61,594 bases of DNA from Chryseomicrobium palamuruense (GCF_042649045.1 NZ_JBHSEF010000025.1:1-61594); one strand, 5' to 3'. Counted from the stretch's first letter, positions 8,900 through 18,284 are shown. Made by a program: numbers and translations. Notes: a model not told the origin generated them from the sequence alone.

Positions 8900-9826
8900 T
8901 TAGCCTCCGTCACCATATTGCCAACTCGCAGCAAATTCTTCCCAAAATGCGCGTGGTGTGACGGATTGTGGAAGTTGCTCGAGAGCGAGTTCCCGCTGGA
9001 TATGCGCTTTCACATCCTCAAAGCTAAACGATGAACCCTCAAGTATGCTTTGCACTTGAACCACTACAAATCGCCCATCTGTTAAAGGAATGGGACTACT
9101 TATTTCTTCTGCCTTGAGATCTGGAAGAGCTCGCACGAGGTTCGCATCGACTGCGGTTGTATTGGAATTCACAAAGCCGACGGTGCCTCCAAGTGCTGCA
9201 GAACTTGGGTCAATGGAGAGCTCTCGGGCCAGTCCTTCAAAAGAAGAGCCGTTGTCGAGTTCAGACTTTACTTCTTCCGCTTCTTGCATCGTTGCCACGT
9301 AAATCGCTTTCACATCATAGGAAGTCGGAATCTCATAAAGGGATTGATTCTCTTCGTAATACGTTTCCAGCGCCGTTTCTTCCACGACCACGTCTTTCGC
9401 AAGAACTTTTTCCAAAATGATGCGCGCACGGACTTTCTTCTCCATCTGTTCTTCATTTAGACCGAGGAAGGTCTGGTCCGTTCCTTCTGTTGCTGAACGG
9501 TACAAGGACATTTCAAGCGCTAGCTCTTCATCCGACACGTTAATCGCATGCTTTTTGGCAGCTGCTTCCATCACGCGTTCATTCACAAGTGCTTCAAGTG
9601 CTTCACGCCCAGAGCGTGTTTCCATCTCCGCCACCCATTCATCGTGCGTAATGTCTTCCCCGTCAACCGTAGCGACTGTCTCGTTAGTTGATGCGCCGTT
9701 CGGAATGAGCCAGGCAATAAACCACAGCAAATTCCCCAGCAACAAAATACCTAGCACAATCAGGACAGGTTTTGTTTTTAAATGACGTTTCGGTCTAGCC
9801 GTATTAGTTCGGTCGTTTGGCCTCAT
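8900..9826 (-). CDS. yacD: PrsA-like peptidyl-prolyl isomerase (YacD-type), membrane-anchored
   Basis: 308 aa. Residues about 20-42 form one hydrophobic segment after a basic N-terminus (RPKRHLKTKPVLIVLGILLL), so the protein is probably an N-in, extracellular foldase without a lipobox. A SurA/PrsA-type N-terminal helical region is followed by a parvulin domain (YDVKAIYVATMQEAEEV, LSIDPSSAALGGTVGFV, about residues 170-250). Start at ATG 9826; TTG 9829 is in frame. It overlaps hslO by 23 bp. Position equals B. subtilis yacD. Confidence 0.85.
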   Translation of the reverse strand: MRPNDRTNTARPKRHLKTKPVLIVLGILLLGNLLWFIAWLIPNGASTNETVATVDGEDITHDEWVAEMETRSGREALEALVNERVMEAAAKKHAINVSDEELALEMSLYRSATEGTDQTFLGLNEEQMEKKVRARIILEKVLAKDVVVEETALETYYEENQSLYEIPTSYDVKAIYVATMQEAEEVKSELDNGSSFEGLARELSIDPSSAALGGTVGFVNSNTTAVDANLVRALPDLKAEEISSPIPLTDGRFVVVQVQSILEGSSFSFEDVKAHIQRELALEQLPQSVTPRAFWEEFAASWQYGDGG

Positions 9827-10691
9827 CAATCATTGTCTCCAATTCGTCCACGTTATAGTGATAATTTTCCATACAGAAGTGGCATTGCGCCTCTGCGCCG
9901 CCGTCTTCTTCAATCATATCACGAATTTCATCTGGACCTAAAGAAATGATGGCAGCACCAAATCGTTCTTTCGAACAGTTACAGCTGAACGTTACATCTT
10001 GCTGGCTTAAGACTTGTACATTGTGCTCCCCTAGAATTTCTTTTAGTAGCTCTTCCGGAGAAAGACCACGTTCAATTAGTTTCGATACTGGTTCCATTTT
10101 GGAAAGATGCTCTTCAATTTCCGTAATCGTCTCGTCGTCAGTTCCTGGCATCAACTGGATGATGAATCCACCTGCAGCAAGGATCGAGTTGTCTGGATTC
10201 ACAAGTACACCCAGCCCAACAGATGACGGTACTTGTTCAGACGTCGCGTAGTAATAGGTGAAGTCTTCCGCAATCTCTCCGGAGACGATTGGCACCTGGC
10301 CAGTGAAGAAATCACGCATGCCTAAATCTTTTACGACTGTCAAGGCGCCTTCTGTTCCAACCGCACGACGAACGTCCAGTTTTCCTTTTTCATTCAAGTC
10401 AAAGTGTACGTGTGGATTGGTCACATACCCGCGGGCTTCCCCATGTGAATTGGCATCGATGATGATCGGTCCAACCGGTCCGTTCCCTTCAATCTTCACC
10501 GTTAATTTGTCTTTCCCTTTTAGCATAGCCCCCATCATGACAGCTGCTGTCATCGAACGACCGAGTGCCGCTGAAGGGATCGGCCATGTATCGTGGCGAC
10601 GTTGTGCTTCTCCTACCATATCTGTTGTACGTGCAGCAAAGGCACGTACTTGTCCATCAAATGCTAAAGCGCGTACTAAATAATCACTCAT
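9804..10691 (-). CDS. hslO: Hsp33 redox-regulated chaperone
   Basis: 295 aa holdase activated by oxidation and unfolding. The C-terminal zinc switch is intact: CNCSKERF (about residues 237-244) and CHFC (about 271-274) supply four cysteines. The N-terminal part (RALAFDGQVRAFAARTT) is typical. It overlaps coaX by 8 bp and yacD downstream, so coaX-hslO-yacD look like one transcript. Confidence 0.97.
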   Translation of the reverse strand: MSDYLVRALAFDGQVRAFAARTTDMVGEAQRRHDTWPIPSAALGRSMTAAVMMGAMLKGKDKLTVKIEGNGPVGPIIIDANSHGEARGYVTNPHVHFDLNEKGKLDVRRAVGTEGALTVVKDLGMRDFFTGQVPIVSGEIAEDFTYYYATSEQVPSSVGLGVLVNPDNSILAAGGFIIQLMPGTDDETITEIEEHLSKMEPVSKLIERGLSPEELLKEILGEHNVQVLSQQDVTFSCNCSKERFGAAIISLGPDEIRDMIEEDGGAEAQCHFCMENYHYNVDELETMIDEAKRPN

Positions 10692-11469
10692 GTTTCATTC
10701 CTACTTTCTCGTTTCGTTGAAAGATTAAATATAGTCCTTTTAGTGTTAAAAACGGATCCACGTGATCAATGATGTCGGTCTCCGCAGAAATCAGAGGAGC
10801 AAGTCCGCCGGTTGCGACGACTTTAGCCTCCGCATTTCCTGACTGTTTCATACGCTTCACGAGTCCTTCGACTTGGCCGACATAGCCATAGACGATGCCT
10901 GATTGCATAGCTGAGACGGTGTTCTTTCCGACCACGTGCTCCGGTGTTGTCAGTTCAATGCGCGGAAGTTTACTGGCGCGGGAAAACAAGGCTTCTGTGG
11001 AAATGCCAATGCCGGGTGCAATGGCGCCTCCCATATAATGTCCCTGTTCATTGATATAACAGTAGGTTGTCGCTGTACCGAAATCGACGATGATCAGCGG
11101 CATTCCGTAATAGTGTATGCCTGCAACGGCATTAACTATACGGTCCGCTCCGACTTCCCGTGGATTTTCATACTTAATGTTGAGACCTGTCTTGACGCCC
11201 GGACCAACAACCATTGGTTTTTGTTTAAAATATTTGGAGCACATGGCTTCTAGTGAAAACATGATCGGCGGAACGACAGAGGAGATGATGATGCCATCAA
11301 TGTCTTCAAAATACAGCCCCACATGTTGGAACAGCGCTTTGACTTGCATGGCATACTCATCTTCTGTTTTCATCCGGTCGGTTTCCATGCGCCAATGATG
11401 CTTCAAACGATCGTGTTCGTAGACACCTAAAACGATATTGGTGTTCCCGATATCCATCACTAAAATCAT
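10684..11469 (-). CDS. coaX: type III pantothenate kinase
   Basis: 261 aa; first step of coenzyme A synthesis, ATP plus pantothenate. MDIGNTN (residues 5-11) is the phosphate loop; GADRIVNAVAG (about 107-117) and IVDFGTATTY (about 128) are family motifs. The ATG at 11469 follows GAGGGAC. Placed between ftsH and hslO as in B. subtilis. Confidence 0.96.
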   Translation of the reverse strand: MILVMDIGNTNIVLGVYEHDRLKHHWRMETDRMKTEDEYAMQVKALFQHVGLYFEDIDGIIISSVVPPIMFSLEAMCSKYFKQKPMVVGPGVKTGLNIKYENPREVGADRIVNAVAGIHYYGMPLIIVDFGTATTYCYINEQGHYMGGAIAPGIGISTEALFSRASKLPRIELTTPEHVVGKNTVSAMQSGIVYGYVGQVEGLVKRMKQSGNAEAKVVATGGLAPLISAETDIIDHVDPFLTLKGLYLIFQRNEKVGMKHE

Positions 11470-11519
11470 GGCCGTCCCTCATTTCACTTTGAATCATACC
11501 ATAGCAGGTGGAGATAGAG

Positions 11520-11554
11520 AAAAGCGTAAGCACCAAGGAGGCGCCTACGCTTTT
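11520..11554 (-). terminator. ftsH terminator (bidirectional-looking)
   Basis: Stem AAAAGCGTA-GGCGCC / GGTGCT-TACGCTTTT spans the gap between the ftsH stop and coaX. Runs of A and T on both sides let it work in either direction; in context it ends ftsH. Confidence 0.85.
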
Positions 11555-11557
11555 TCA

Positions 11558-13537
11558 TTACTTCCGGTCTTCTTGAATTGGGTTTCCTGCATCCGTATCA
11601 GACGGTGCTGATTCCGATGGAAGGTCTCCTGTTGATGGATCTGAAGGCGCACCCGTTACATCAGGTGTTTCTTCTCCCGTTACAGAAGGTTCTTCAAATG
11701 GACGTTCAGGCAGTGTACCGTGCTCTTTCAAATGGATGATTTGAGCAGCATCGAGTGTTTCCACTTCGAGTAGCGTCTCAGCAATCAAGTTCAAGAGGTC
11801 CCGTTTCTCTGTTAAAATCTCTTTCGTGCGCGCGTATTGTTCCTTGATCATGCTCTGCATCTCTTGGTCAATTTCATACGCAATCGCATCCGAGTAGTTT
11901 TGCTCCGAATTGAAGTCGCGTCCTAGGAAGACATTGCCTCCTTGTGACTGACCAAACTGCATCGGGCCTAGCTTGTCACTCATCCCGTACTCTGTGACCA
12001 TGCTGCGGACAATACCGGTAGCACGCTGGAAGTCATTGTGCGCTCCTGTTGACACTTCACCGAAGACGATGTCTTCTGCTACACGGCCTCCAAGTAGTCC
12101 AGAGACTTTGTCGAGCAGTTCTGGTTTCGTCATGAAGTAACGATCTTCTTTTGGAAGCATCACAGCATATCCACCTGCTTGTCCACGAGGGACGATGGTT
12201 ACTTTGTGAACCGTTTCCGCATTATCAAGCGTCAACCCGATAACCACGTGTCCTGCTTCATGGAACGCGACAATCTTGCGTTCTTTCGCAGAGATAACTT
12301 TCGTGGATTTGGCTGGACCTGCAATGACGCGATCGGTTGCTTCATCAATATCATACATATCAATTTTCTTTTTATCTCGGCGCGCTGCCACGAGTGCGGC
12401 TTCGTTAAGTAAGTTTTCAAGGTCAGCCCCTGAGAACCCTGGTGTACGCTGGGCGATGGCTTTTAAATCGACGCCTTCTGCTAAAGGTTTGTTACGTGCA
12501 TGTACTTTAAGTACTGCTTCACGGCCTTTGACATCCGGACGACCTACAGTAATCTGGCGGTCAAAACGTCCTGGACGAAGAAGGGCAGGATCTAGAATAT
12601 CTGGTCGGTTCGTTGCGGCAACGATGATAATGCCTTCGTTTGCACCGAAACCATCCATCTCAACAAGTAATTGATTCAATGTTTGCTCACGCTCATCGTG
12701 ACCACCGCCAAGACCTGCACCACGTTGACGACCGACTGCGTCGATCTCATCAATGAAGATGATACACGGAGCATTTTTCTTCGCATTTTCAAAAAGGTCA
12801 CGTACACGGGATGCCCCGACACCGACGAACATTTCAACGAAATCCGAACCGGAAATCGAGAAGAATGGGACGCCTGCTTCACCGGCAACCGCACGAGCAA
12901 GAAGCGTTTTCCCTGTTCCTGGAGGACCTACTAAGAGGATCCCTTTTGGAATACGGGCACCGAGCTCAACGAATTTGCGTGGGTCTTTTAAGAAATCGAC
13001 CACTTCGACAAGTTCCGCTTTCTCTTCGTCTGCACCGGCAACGTCTTCAAATTTCGCTTTTTTCTTATCGTCATACAGTTTTGCTTTGCTCTTCCCGAAG
13101 TTCATCACGCGGTTTCCGCCGCCTTGTGATTGACTTAATAGGAAGAAGAACAGAATAATGATGATCAGGAATGGCAGGAGTCCTGTCAAGAACTGTACCC
13201 AACCACTTGTTTGAGGCGCTTCTTCTGTGTCCCAAACAATGTTGTTTTGATCAGCAAGCTCACCAAGTGTTTGCTCTGTGAATTGGCCATTCGACGGAAT
13301 ACGAGCGTTAAATGTCTCGCCTTCTTCCGCATCCACCATTTCCCCTGTGATGACATAGACATTGTTTACAGGTTGTAATGTGAACTCCTTAATTTCGCCA
13401 TTTTCCATAGCTTGAATAAATTTATCAGTCGTTAATTCTTTCGTCGGCGCTCCGCTTTGGTTAAACGTAGCAAAGATCCCAACGATCACAAAAAAGATCA
13501 GCAAATATAATATCGCGTAGCGCAGTGCTCGATTCAT
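11558..13537 (-). CDS. ftsH: ATP-dependent zinc metalloprotease FtsH
   Basis: 659 aa membrane AAA+ protease degrading membrane and regulatory proteins. TM1 lies at residues about 5-25 and TM2 at about 110-130. The AAA domain has GPPGTGKT and IIFIDEIDAVGRQRG, and the protease site is HEAGH (about residue 425). The C-terminus ends in an acidic, Pro/Ser/Thr-rich tail. ATG 13537 follows GAGGAGG; a 36-residue upstream extension in the same frame crosses a hairpin and is rejected. The upstream hairpins suggest leader-level control. Confidence 0.97.
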   Translation of the reverse strand: MNRALRYAILYLLIFFVIVGIFATFNQSGAPTKELTTDKFIQAMENGEIKEFTLQPVNNVYVITGEMVDAEEGETFNARIPSNGQFTEQTLGELADQNNIVWDTEEAPQTSGWVQFLTGLLPFLIIIILFFFLLSQSQGGGNRVMNFGKSKAKLYDDKKKAKFEDVAGADEEKAELVEVVDFLKDPRKFVELGARIPKGILLVGPPGTGKTLLARAVAGEAGVPFFSISGSDFVEMFVGVGASRVRDLFENAKKNAPCIIFIDEIDAVGRQRGAGLGGGHDEREQTLNQLLVEMDGFGANEGIIIVAATNRPDILDPALLRPGRFDRQITVGRPDVKGREAVLKVHARNKPLAEGVDLKAIAQRTPGFSGADLENLLNEAALVAARRDKKKIDMYDIDEATDRVIAGPAKSTKVISAKERKIVAFHEAGHVVIGLTLDNAETVHKVTIVPRGQAGGYAVMLPKEDRYFMTKPELLDKVSGLLGGRVAEDIVFGEVSTGAHNDFQRATGIVRSMVTEYGMSDKLGPMQFGQSQGGNVFLGRDFNSEQNYSDAIAYEIDQEMQSMIKEQYARTKEILTEKRDLLNLIAETLLEVETLDAAQIIHLKEHGTLPERPFEEPSVTGEETPDVTGAPSDPSTGDLPSESAPSDTDAGNPIQEDRK

Positions 13538-13561
13538 TCCTAGCCTCCTCACGGACTTAAT

Positions 13562-13592
13562 CAAAAAAATCACATCCCGCAGAGGCGGGATG
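13562..13592 (-). terminator. hairpin 2 in the hprT-ftsH gap
   Basis: Minus-strand perfect stem CATCCCGC / GCGGGATG with loop CTCT (13592-13573), then TGATTTTTTTG. It has the form of an intrinsic terminator but ends only about 25 bp before the ftsH start, so it is either the hprT terminator or an attenuator in an ftsH leader. Confidence 0.75.
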
Positions 13593-13606
13593 GTGTTGTT
13601 TTTGAG

Positions 13607-13636
13607 GTGATAAAAAGAAAGTAATTCTACTTTCTT
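13607..13636 (-). terminator. hairpin 1 in the hprT-ftsH gap
   Basis: Minus-strand perfect 9-bp stem AAGAAAGTA / TACTTTCTT with loop GAAT (13636-13615), then TTTTATC. A candidate SigA promoter (TTCATT, 17 bp, TATGAT) lies upstream of it at about 13655-13690, so both hairpins could sit in the ftsH leader. Confidence 0.55.
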
Positions 13637-13719
13637 GGCGTTCAAAAAACTATAAAATATCTTATCATAGTAAATTTAGCACGTACAATGAAATGCCTTT
13701 GAATCAAGTTGTTTCCAAA

Positions 13720-14262
13720 TTAGAAGGAATAGACTTCTTTTTTTAGTACGCCAACGTATGGTAAGTTACGATATCTTTCCGCGTAATCGAGACCATAGCC
13801 GACCACAAATGCGTCTGGCACCAAGAATCCAACGTAGTCTGCTTCGAGTGGCACTTTACGTCCAGATGGTTTGTCCAGAAGCGTCACAATTTTAATCGAT
13901 TTTGCTTTACGGTATTTGAAAAGGTCGATCAGGTAGCTAAGCGTCTTTCCGCTATCGATGATGTCTTCCACGATGATGATGTCGCGACCTTCAATACTTG
14001 TGTTCAAATCTTTGACGATTTTTACTTCTCCTGAAGAAACGGTCGCATTCCCGTAACTCGACACATCCATATAATCCATTTCAACGTAAGCATCCACATG
14101 CTTCATTAAATCAGACATGAACGGCATCGCGCCTTTAAGAATTCCGATGGCAAGAGGAAACTTGTCTGCGTACTCTTGCGATAGAACCGCACCAAGTTCT
14201 TTTGCTTTTTCTTGAATTTGCTCATCCGTTAATAGTATTTCTTGAATATCCTTCTCTAACAT
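13720..14262 (-). CDS. hprT: hypoxanthine phosphoribosyltransferase
   Basis: 180 aa purine-salvage enzyme. The PRPP-binding motif is IIIVEDIIDSGKTLSYL (about residues 93-109). ATG 14262 follows AGGAGG with good spacing and gives exactly the B. subtilis length; the frame extends 11 codons upstream inside tilS without support. It overlaps tilS by 7 bp. The tilS-hprT-ftsH order is conserved in Bacillales. Confidence 0.97.
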   Translation of the reverse strand: MLEKDIQEILLTDEQIQEKAKELGAVLSQEYADKFPLAIGILKGAMPFMSDLMKHVDAYVEMDYMDVSSYGNATVSSGEVKIVKDLNTSIEGRDIIIVEDIIDSGKTLSYLIDLFKYRKAKSIKIVTLLDKPSGRKVPLEADYVGFLVPDAFVVGYGLDYAERYRNLPYVGVLKKEVYSF

Positions 14263-15623
14263 GTGGAATCCTCCTGTTTTATCCAAATCACCCAAGGGGT
14301 TTTCGTCTGTTTATTCAGCAGCTTTCCATAGGAGAGGCTGATTAGTCCTAGTATACCATTCTTTTGCGAGACAAGCAGTGGCCAGCTATCGCGTTTTTCC
14401 AGCGGTATCTTCTGATCGATAAGAATACGGGCGACCTTTTTTTGGTAGGTGCCATAATCAATGCGGTCTCCTGCTTTCCGCCCACGAATGACGAGTGGAA
14501 AGTCTTCTTCGTCGATTTGCACATACCAGCGCTCTCCGGGATGAAGCTCGTCCGATTGGGTTAATAAAACCTTTATCGTGTCGGAAACCGAGACCCACCT
14601 GTCCGGCATAAGCACGTGTTCCGCTAATGTCTTTGACTTCGTCTTCTGGGCGAACTGGAGATCATCATATGAACGGGTAAGCTGGTAGCCTTGCGGCAGG
14701 GAGATGTGCTGTGTTCCGTGGGTGGACGTACTCGCGTGAAGAATGGTTGCTAAAAGCTGCGAAGAAAGGGGTTGCGTGTTTGGTTGTAAGTACTTCCATA
14801 GTAAAAGAATCACACGCCTTTGTAAAGCAATCGGAAGTGTCCGAAATCCTTTCCCATCAAGGGTAACGTGACCATTTTGTGAACGTTTCACCAATTCTTG
14901 ATAACGTAGTTCGGCAAGCTGCGAAAGAACCTCTTCATCTTCTTCCTGTCGTTTGATAAAACGGCCGATTTGCCGGTCGAGTGCCGGATTCTCCTTATAG
15001 AGGAGTGGCACCACGTGATGACGGAATCGATTGCGCGTATAAGCGTCGCTTTCATTGCTCGCATCTTCCCGGTAAGCTTGATGGATGTCTCTTAAGTACT
15101 GCTCAATGTCTGTACGTTTGATGCCAAGAAGAGGACGCATAATCCCCTTTCCATCGAACACCCGCTGAACCGGAATTCCGAGCACCGCCTCTTCCGACCC
15201 CTTCGTCAACTGCATCAACACGGTCTCGATCTGATCGTCTGCGTGGTGTCCTTGGACAAGCACGTCAAAATTATATGTATGTAAGATGGAGGCAAAATAG
15301 GCATACCGCTCTTCACGGCACACCTGTTGTGTATTGCCTCCTTGTTGCAATCGTTCCGGAACAGGAAGAGCCTTTGCATAGACCGGAATCTCGAGCGACT
15401 CACCTAGCGCTACCACAAATGCCTGGTCATCTTTTGACGCCTGACCGCGTAACTGATGATCTGCATGGACGATTCCAAGCTCCCAGTTATAGGTCTTTGC
15501 AAGAGCATGTAAACTGCGGACGAGTGCCACAGAATCCGCACCGCCGGAACACGCGAGCAAAAGACGCTTGCCCGGATGTGTCATCTGATGCCGCTTTAGA
15601 AAGTCGTTCACTTGTTGCTCCAT
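14256..15623 (-). CDS. tilS: tRNA(Ile)-lysidine synthetase
   Basis: 455 aa N-type ATP pyrophosphatase that converts C34 of the CAU-anticodon tRNA-Ile to lysidine. The PP-loop SGGADS sits at about residues 26-31, followed by HADHQLRG and GHHADDQIET (about 130). The C-terminal region includes RGRKAGDRI, typical of TilS. It starts only 19 bp after the spoIIE stop behind AAAGGGGGAG. In B. subtilis yabS and yabT lie between the two; here they are missing. Confidence 0.97.
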   Translation of the reverse strand: MEQQVNDFLKRHQMTHPGKRLLLACSGGADSVALVRSLHALAKTYNWELGIVHADHQLRGQASKDDQAFVVALGESLEIPVYAKALPVPERLQQGGNTQQVCREERYAYFASILHTYNFDVLVQGHHADDQIETVLMQLTKGSEEAVLGIPVQRVFDGKGIMRPLLGIKRTDIEQYLRDIHQAYREDASNESDAYTRNRFRHHVVPLLYKENPALDRQIGRFIKRQEEDEEVLSQLAELRYQELVKRSQNGHVTLDGKGFRTLPIALQRRVILLLWKYLQPNTQPLSSQLLATILHASTSTHGTQHISLPQGYQLTRSYDDLQFAQKTKSKTLAEHVLMPDRWVSVSDTIKVLLTQSDELHPGERWYVQIDEEDFPLVIRGRKAGDRIDYGTYQKKVARILIDQKIPLEKRDSWPLLVSQKNGILGLISLSYGKLLNKQTKTPWVIWIKQEDSTC

Positions 15624-15642
15624 GCTAGCTCCCCCTTTTTGT

Positions 15643-17955
15643 TCAGTTTACCACGCGCGATACTTGTCGGGGAGTAAAAAGCGACCATGTCGGCATGCGT
15701 TTTGTCACGTGTAGACAAATGACCGTCTGATCGTCTTGCGCTTTGCCAAAGCTTTTTGCGCACCAATCGAGGAACACAGAGGCCGTTGGGTGCTCTTCTG
15801 TCCACCACGACATAAAGACCTCTTCCTGTTCGTCCATCTCCACATGTTCTGCAAAGATGCCGTCTGAGACCATCCAAATGGTGTCTCCATCCTTTAGAAG
15901 TAAACTCTGTTCCACTAGGGCTGACTCATTGGAGAACCCAAGGGGTGCTGTCTGATGATCTAGCCGTTCACACGTGGACCCTCGCACAATATACGTCGCC
16001 ATCGCACCCGCTTTCCAGGAGTGGAGTTTCCCGAGCTGTAAATCAATGAGGGCAAGGTCCATCGTGGCATACACATCGCTCGTCATCCGTAGGCCCGTGA
16101 TGTAATGCAAGAAGTGTAGTGCCGTCTCGGCGTCCATCTTCTGCCACAGTGCCTGCTTCATACAGTCCATCATCCAGCCACTCTCTTTCGTGGCAAGTTC
16201 TCCGTGCCCCATTCCGTCTGCAAGTAAAACCGCAAACAACCCTTCATGGACCGGAAACAAGAAATGCTGATCGCCACTGCGAATCGTTCCATCTTTTGAA
16301 GTTGCCGCAACGTCTGCCGTGATGCGATAGGAAACCGATGAGCAAATCGTCAACTCTTGATGTTCGAAAGGTTCTGCGAGCATCTTTCGTTCCGCACAAT
16401 ACATCGGTTCATCTGCCCAGCTACTGACAAGCGCCACAATGGCGTCACTTTCTTCTATCGTACAGGCTTCACTGAGGGATAAGATCACTTTGCGCTGTCC
16501 ACGCGTCGAACTGACAATATCCATTTGCCATACCGGAATTTGTTGCATCTGAAGCAGGCGGTGAAGGTGCTCTTCCTGTTCCCCCGCCGGAATCTCAAGT
16601 GCTCCCACAAAACGCTCGATTTCTTCTCCGAGACCATCTAGTTTCGATGCGAATAATTGTCTTGCATGGTCATAGTGAAGACTGAGGAGGCGGTGTTGTC
16701 GGTCTGCCTCTAAAGACTGGAGCAACGTCTTTGGCTTCACACACTGCTTCATGATGAGCAGTTCGGTCTGCCGTTTCTGAAGCCCTTCCTTGCGGTGCCA
16801 CTGCTCGAGCACGTCATGCATGTCACCTTTTGCATAACACCCGACCTTCCGGTAACACGTCTGACAAGGAAGGGGCAAACTCTGCTCCGGTGACTGCGTA
16901 GCTGCTGCCGTCTCACTCCGGATCACATCTCCCACATATTTGAAAAACGATTGCGCTTCTTTCATATGCCGCTTCCACCGAGCCTCTAACCACTCCATGC
17001 GCTGTTCCGCGTGACGATTTTCCTTTGGTTTCATGAGCTGCTGCAACTGGATGATCCACGACTTCGGAAGCGCAAAGAAGAATAAGGTCGCGAGTACAGT
17101 GGAAGATAGCATCACCTCATCAATCGGCAGTGTGGTGTCATAAAACCGAAAGAATACCAGTACCCCGAGCATCGACAGTGCCTGCCACAGCCTTCCTGCT
17201 CGCCGGTGGAGTCCTACAAACAATCCGGTTAGTGCATAGACGGCCATCATGCCACTGTACGAAAGCGTACTGAGTCCGAGCAATAGGCCAGCTGCTACGG
17301 CCAGCGGTGTCGATAAAGCGACTCCACCTACTGCCCCTGCTGTTAATAGGACGAGCTGCATCAGAACGATCGGCACGGAAAAATACCCAATCAGTAAGTA
17401 CTGCATCCCTGTCAGCATCAGTGCGAACAGGATCATCACACCGATAATGCGTTCCGTCGTCCATTTTTCGAGCCACATTTGTGGAAGCGGATAGAACACG
17501 CGGAACAATAGGATGGTGACGATGACACTCAACAGCGCCTCGTAACCGACGGCGAGCCAGATATCGAGCGGCACGTTCCGTTGATACGAGACGAGCTGCC
17601 AGATGCTCTGGACACCGAGAGATGCAACAGCAATGCGTGCGGTGAGCGGAAGCGGCCGAAGTACATGAAACACCAAAACCTGCAGCAGATGAATCAGGCC
17701 CTGCCCCACCCCAAGTGTCAAGGCACCAAACAGTGCACCGACCACCGTCCATCTTTTATACGCTGGATAACGGATTGACACGAGCGCCCACACCGGAAGG
17801 AAGAACGGCACGGTCTGATCAAACAGCACCACTTGTGTACAAAAGAATGATAACCATAAAAAGAAACCGACCATCAACCATTTTTCTTTCTCCGCAAGCC
17901 GCGCCTTCCAGAAGGAAGCGTGCTGCCATGGTTGCTGTAGTGAAATAAAGCGCAT
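15643..17955 (-). CDS. spoIIE: stage II sporulation protein E, SigF-activating PP2C phosphatase
   Basis: 770 aa. It dephosphorylates SpoIIAA at the asymmetric septum, releasing SigF in the forespore. Roughly residues 40-310 are a string of hydrophobic segments (about ten TM helices); the C-terminal ~210 residues are a PP2C domain with LLADGMGHGELATKES and WMVSDGIF, giving the metal-binding aspartates. ATG 17955 follows AGGGGGAGAAAG; the frame runs 42 codons further upstream but that part overlaps the promoter region. Slightly shorter than B. subtilis SpoIIE (827 aa). Confidence 0.96.
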   Translation of the reverse strand: MRFISLQQPWQHASFWKARLAEKEKWLMVGFFLWLSFFCTQVVLFDQTVPFFLPVWALVSIRYPAYKRWTVVGALFGALTLGVGQGLIHLLQVLVFHVLRPLPLTARIAVASLGVQSIWQLVSYQRNVPLDIWLAVGYEALLSVIVTILLFRVFYPLPQMWLEKWTTERIIGVMILFALMLTGMQYLLIGYFSVPIVLMQLVLLTAGAVGGVALSTPLAVAAGLLLGLSTLSYSGMMAVYALTGLFVGLHRRAGRLWQALSMLGVLVFFRFYDTTLPIDEVMLSSTVLATLFFFALPKSWIIQLQQLMKPKENRHAEQRMEWLEARWKRHMKEAQSFFKYVGDVIRSETAAATQSPEQSLPLPCQTCYRKVGCYAKGDMHDVLEQWHRKEGLQKRQTELLIMKQCVKPKTLLQSLEADRQHRLLSLHYDHARQLFASKLDGLGEEIERFVGALEIPAGEQEEHLHRLLQMQQIPVWQMDIVSSTRGQRKVILSLSEACTIEESDAIVALVSSWADEPMYCAERKMLAEPFEHQELTICSSVSYRITADVAATSKDGTIRSGDQHFLFPVHEGLFAVLLADGMGHGELATKESGWMMDCMKQALWQKMDAETALHFLHYITGLRMTSDVYATMDLALIDLQLGKLHSWKAGAMATYIVRGSTCERLDHQTAPLGFSNESALVEQSLLLKDGDTIWMVSDGIFAEHVEMDEQEEVFMSWWTEEHPTASVFLDWCAKSFGKAQDDQTVICLHVTKRMPTWSLFTPRQVSRVVN

Positions 17956-17981
17956 ATCTTTCTCCCCCTTTGCATAGCTTA

Positions 17982-18056
17982 AGCTTACCGGGTGAGAACA
18001 GAGAATCTTGTCAGGCTGTGCGGGTGGAAGAGAAAATGTTTCGACGCGTTTCGAAT
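17982..18056 (-). promoter_or_regulatory. candidate spoIIE promoter with Spo0A boxes
   Basis: Minus strand: CTGACA (18014-18009), a 21-bp spacer, then TAAGCT (17987-17982). Two 0A-like boxes lie upstream, TTCGACG (18040-18046) and TTCGAAT (18050-18056, plus-strand reading), 6/7 and 5/7 matches to TTCGACA. The B. subtilis spoIIE promoter is Spo0A-activated with an unusual 21-bp spacer, so the layout fits, but the -10 is poor. Confidence 0.45.
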
Positions 18057-18074
18057 GTTTTTTAAAAAACATTA

Positions 18075-18103
18075 TTGACATCTCTTCGCTGCACTTGTAT
18101 GAT
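18075..18103 (+). promoter_or_regulatory. tRNA pair promoter
   Basis: Plus strand: TTGACA (18075-18080), 17-bp spacer, TATGAT (18098-18103), 22 bp before the tRNA-Met gene. It is a strong SigA promoter, divergent from spoIIE. Confidence 0.85.
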
Positions 18104-18125
18104 ACTAATTGTCCGAAAAAAACAA

Positions 18126-18199
18126 GGCGGCGTAGCTCAGCTGGCTAGAGCGTACGGTTCATACCCGTGAGGTCGGGGGTTCGATCCCCTCTGCCGCCA
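18126..18199 (+). tRNA. tRNA-Met (CAT)
   Basis: 74 nt cloverleaf: acceptor GGCGGCG/TGCCGCC, D stem GCTC/GAGC, anticodon stem TACGG/CCGTG around loop TTCATAC, giving anticodon CAT. The 3' CCA is not encoded. It closely matches the B. subtilis trnSL-Met1 found at the same locus. It could be elongator tRNA-Met; the sequence lacks lysidine-tRNA-Ile features that I can judge by eye. Confidence 0.93.
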
Positions 18200-18212
18200 T
18201 CCTTTTTATATC

Positions 18213-18284
18213 GGCCCCTTGGTCAAGCGGTTAAGACACCGCCCTTTCACGGCGGTAACACGGGTTCGAATCCCGTAGGGGTCA
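18213..18284 (+). tRNA. tRNA-Glu (TTC)
   Basis: 72 nt cloverleaf: acceptor GGCCCCT/AGGGGTC, anticodon stem CCGCC/GGCGG, loop CTTTCAC, anticodon TTC. No encoded CCA. Thirteen bp after tRNA-Met, sharing its promoter and followed by a terminator. Confidence 0.95.

Noticed and set aside
12276..13158. Several long plus-strand frames opposite ftsH
   Set aside because: All are shadows of the FtsH AAA domain; none has a ribosome binding site or protein-like content.
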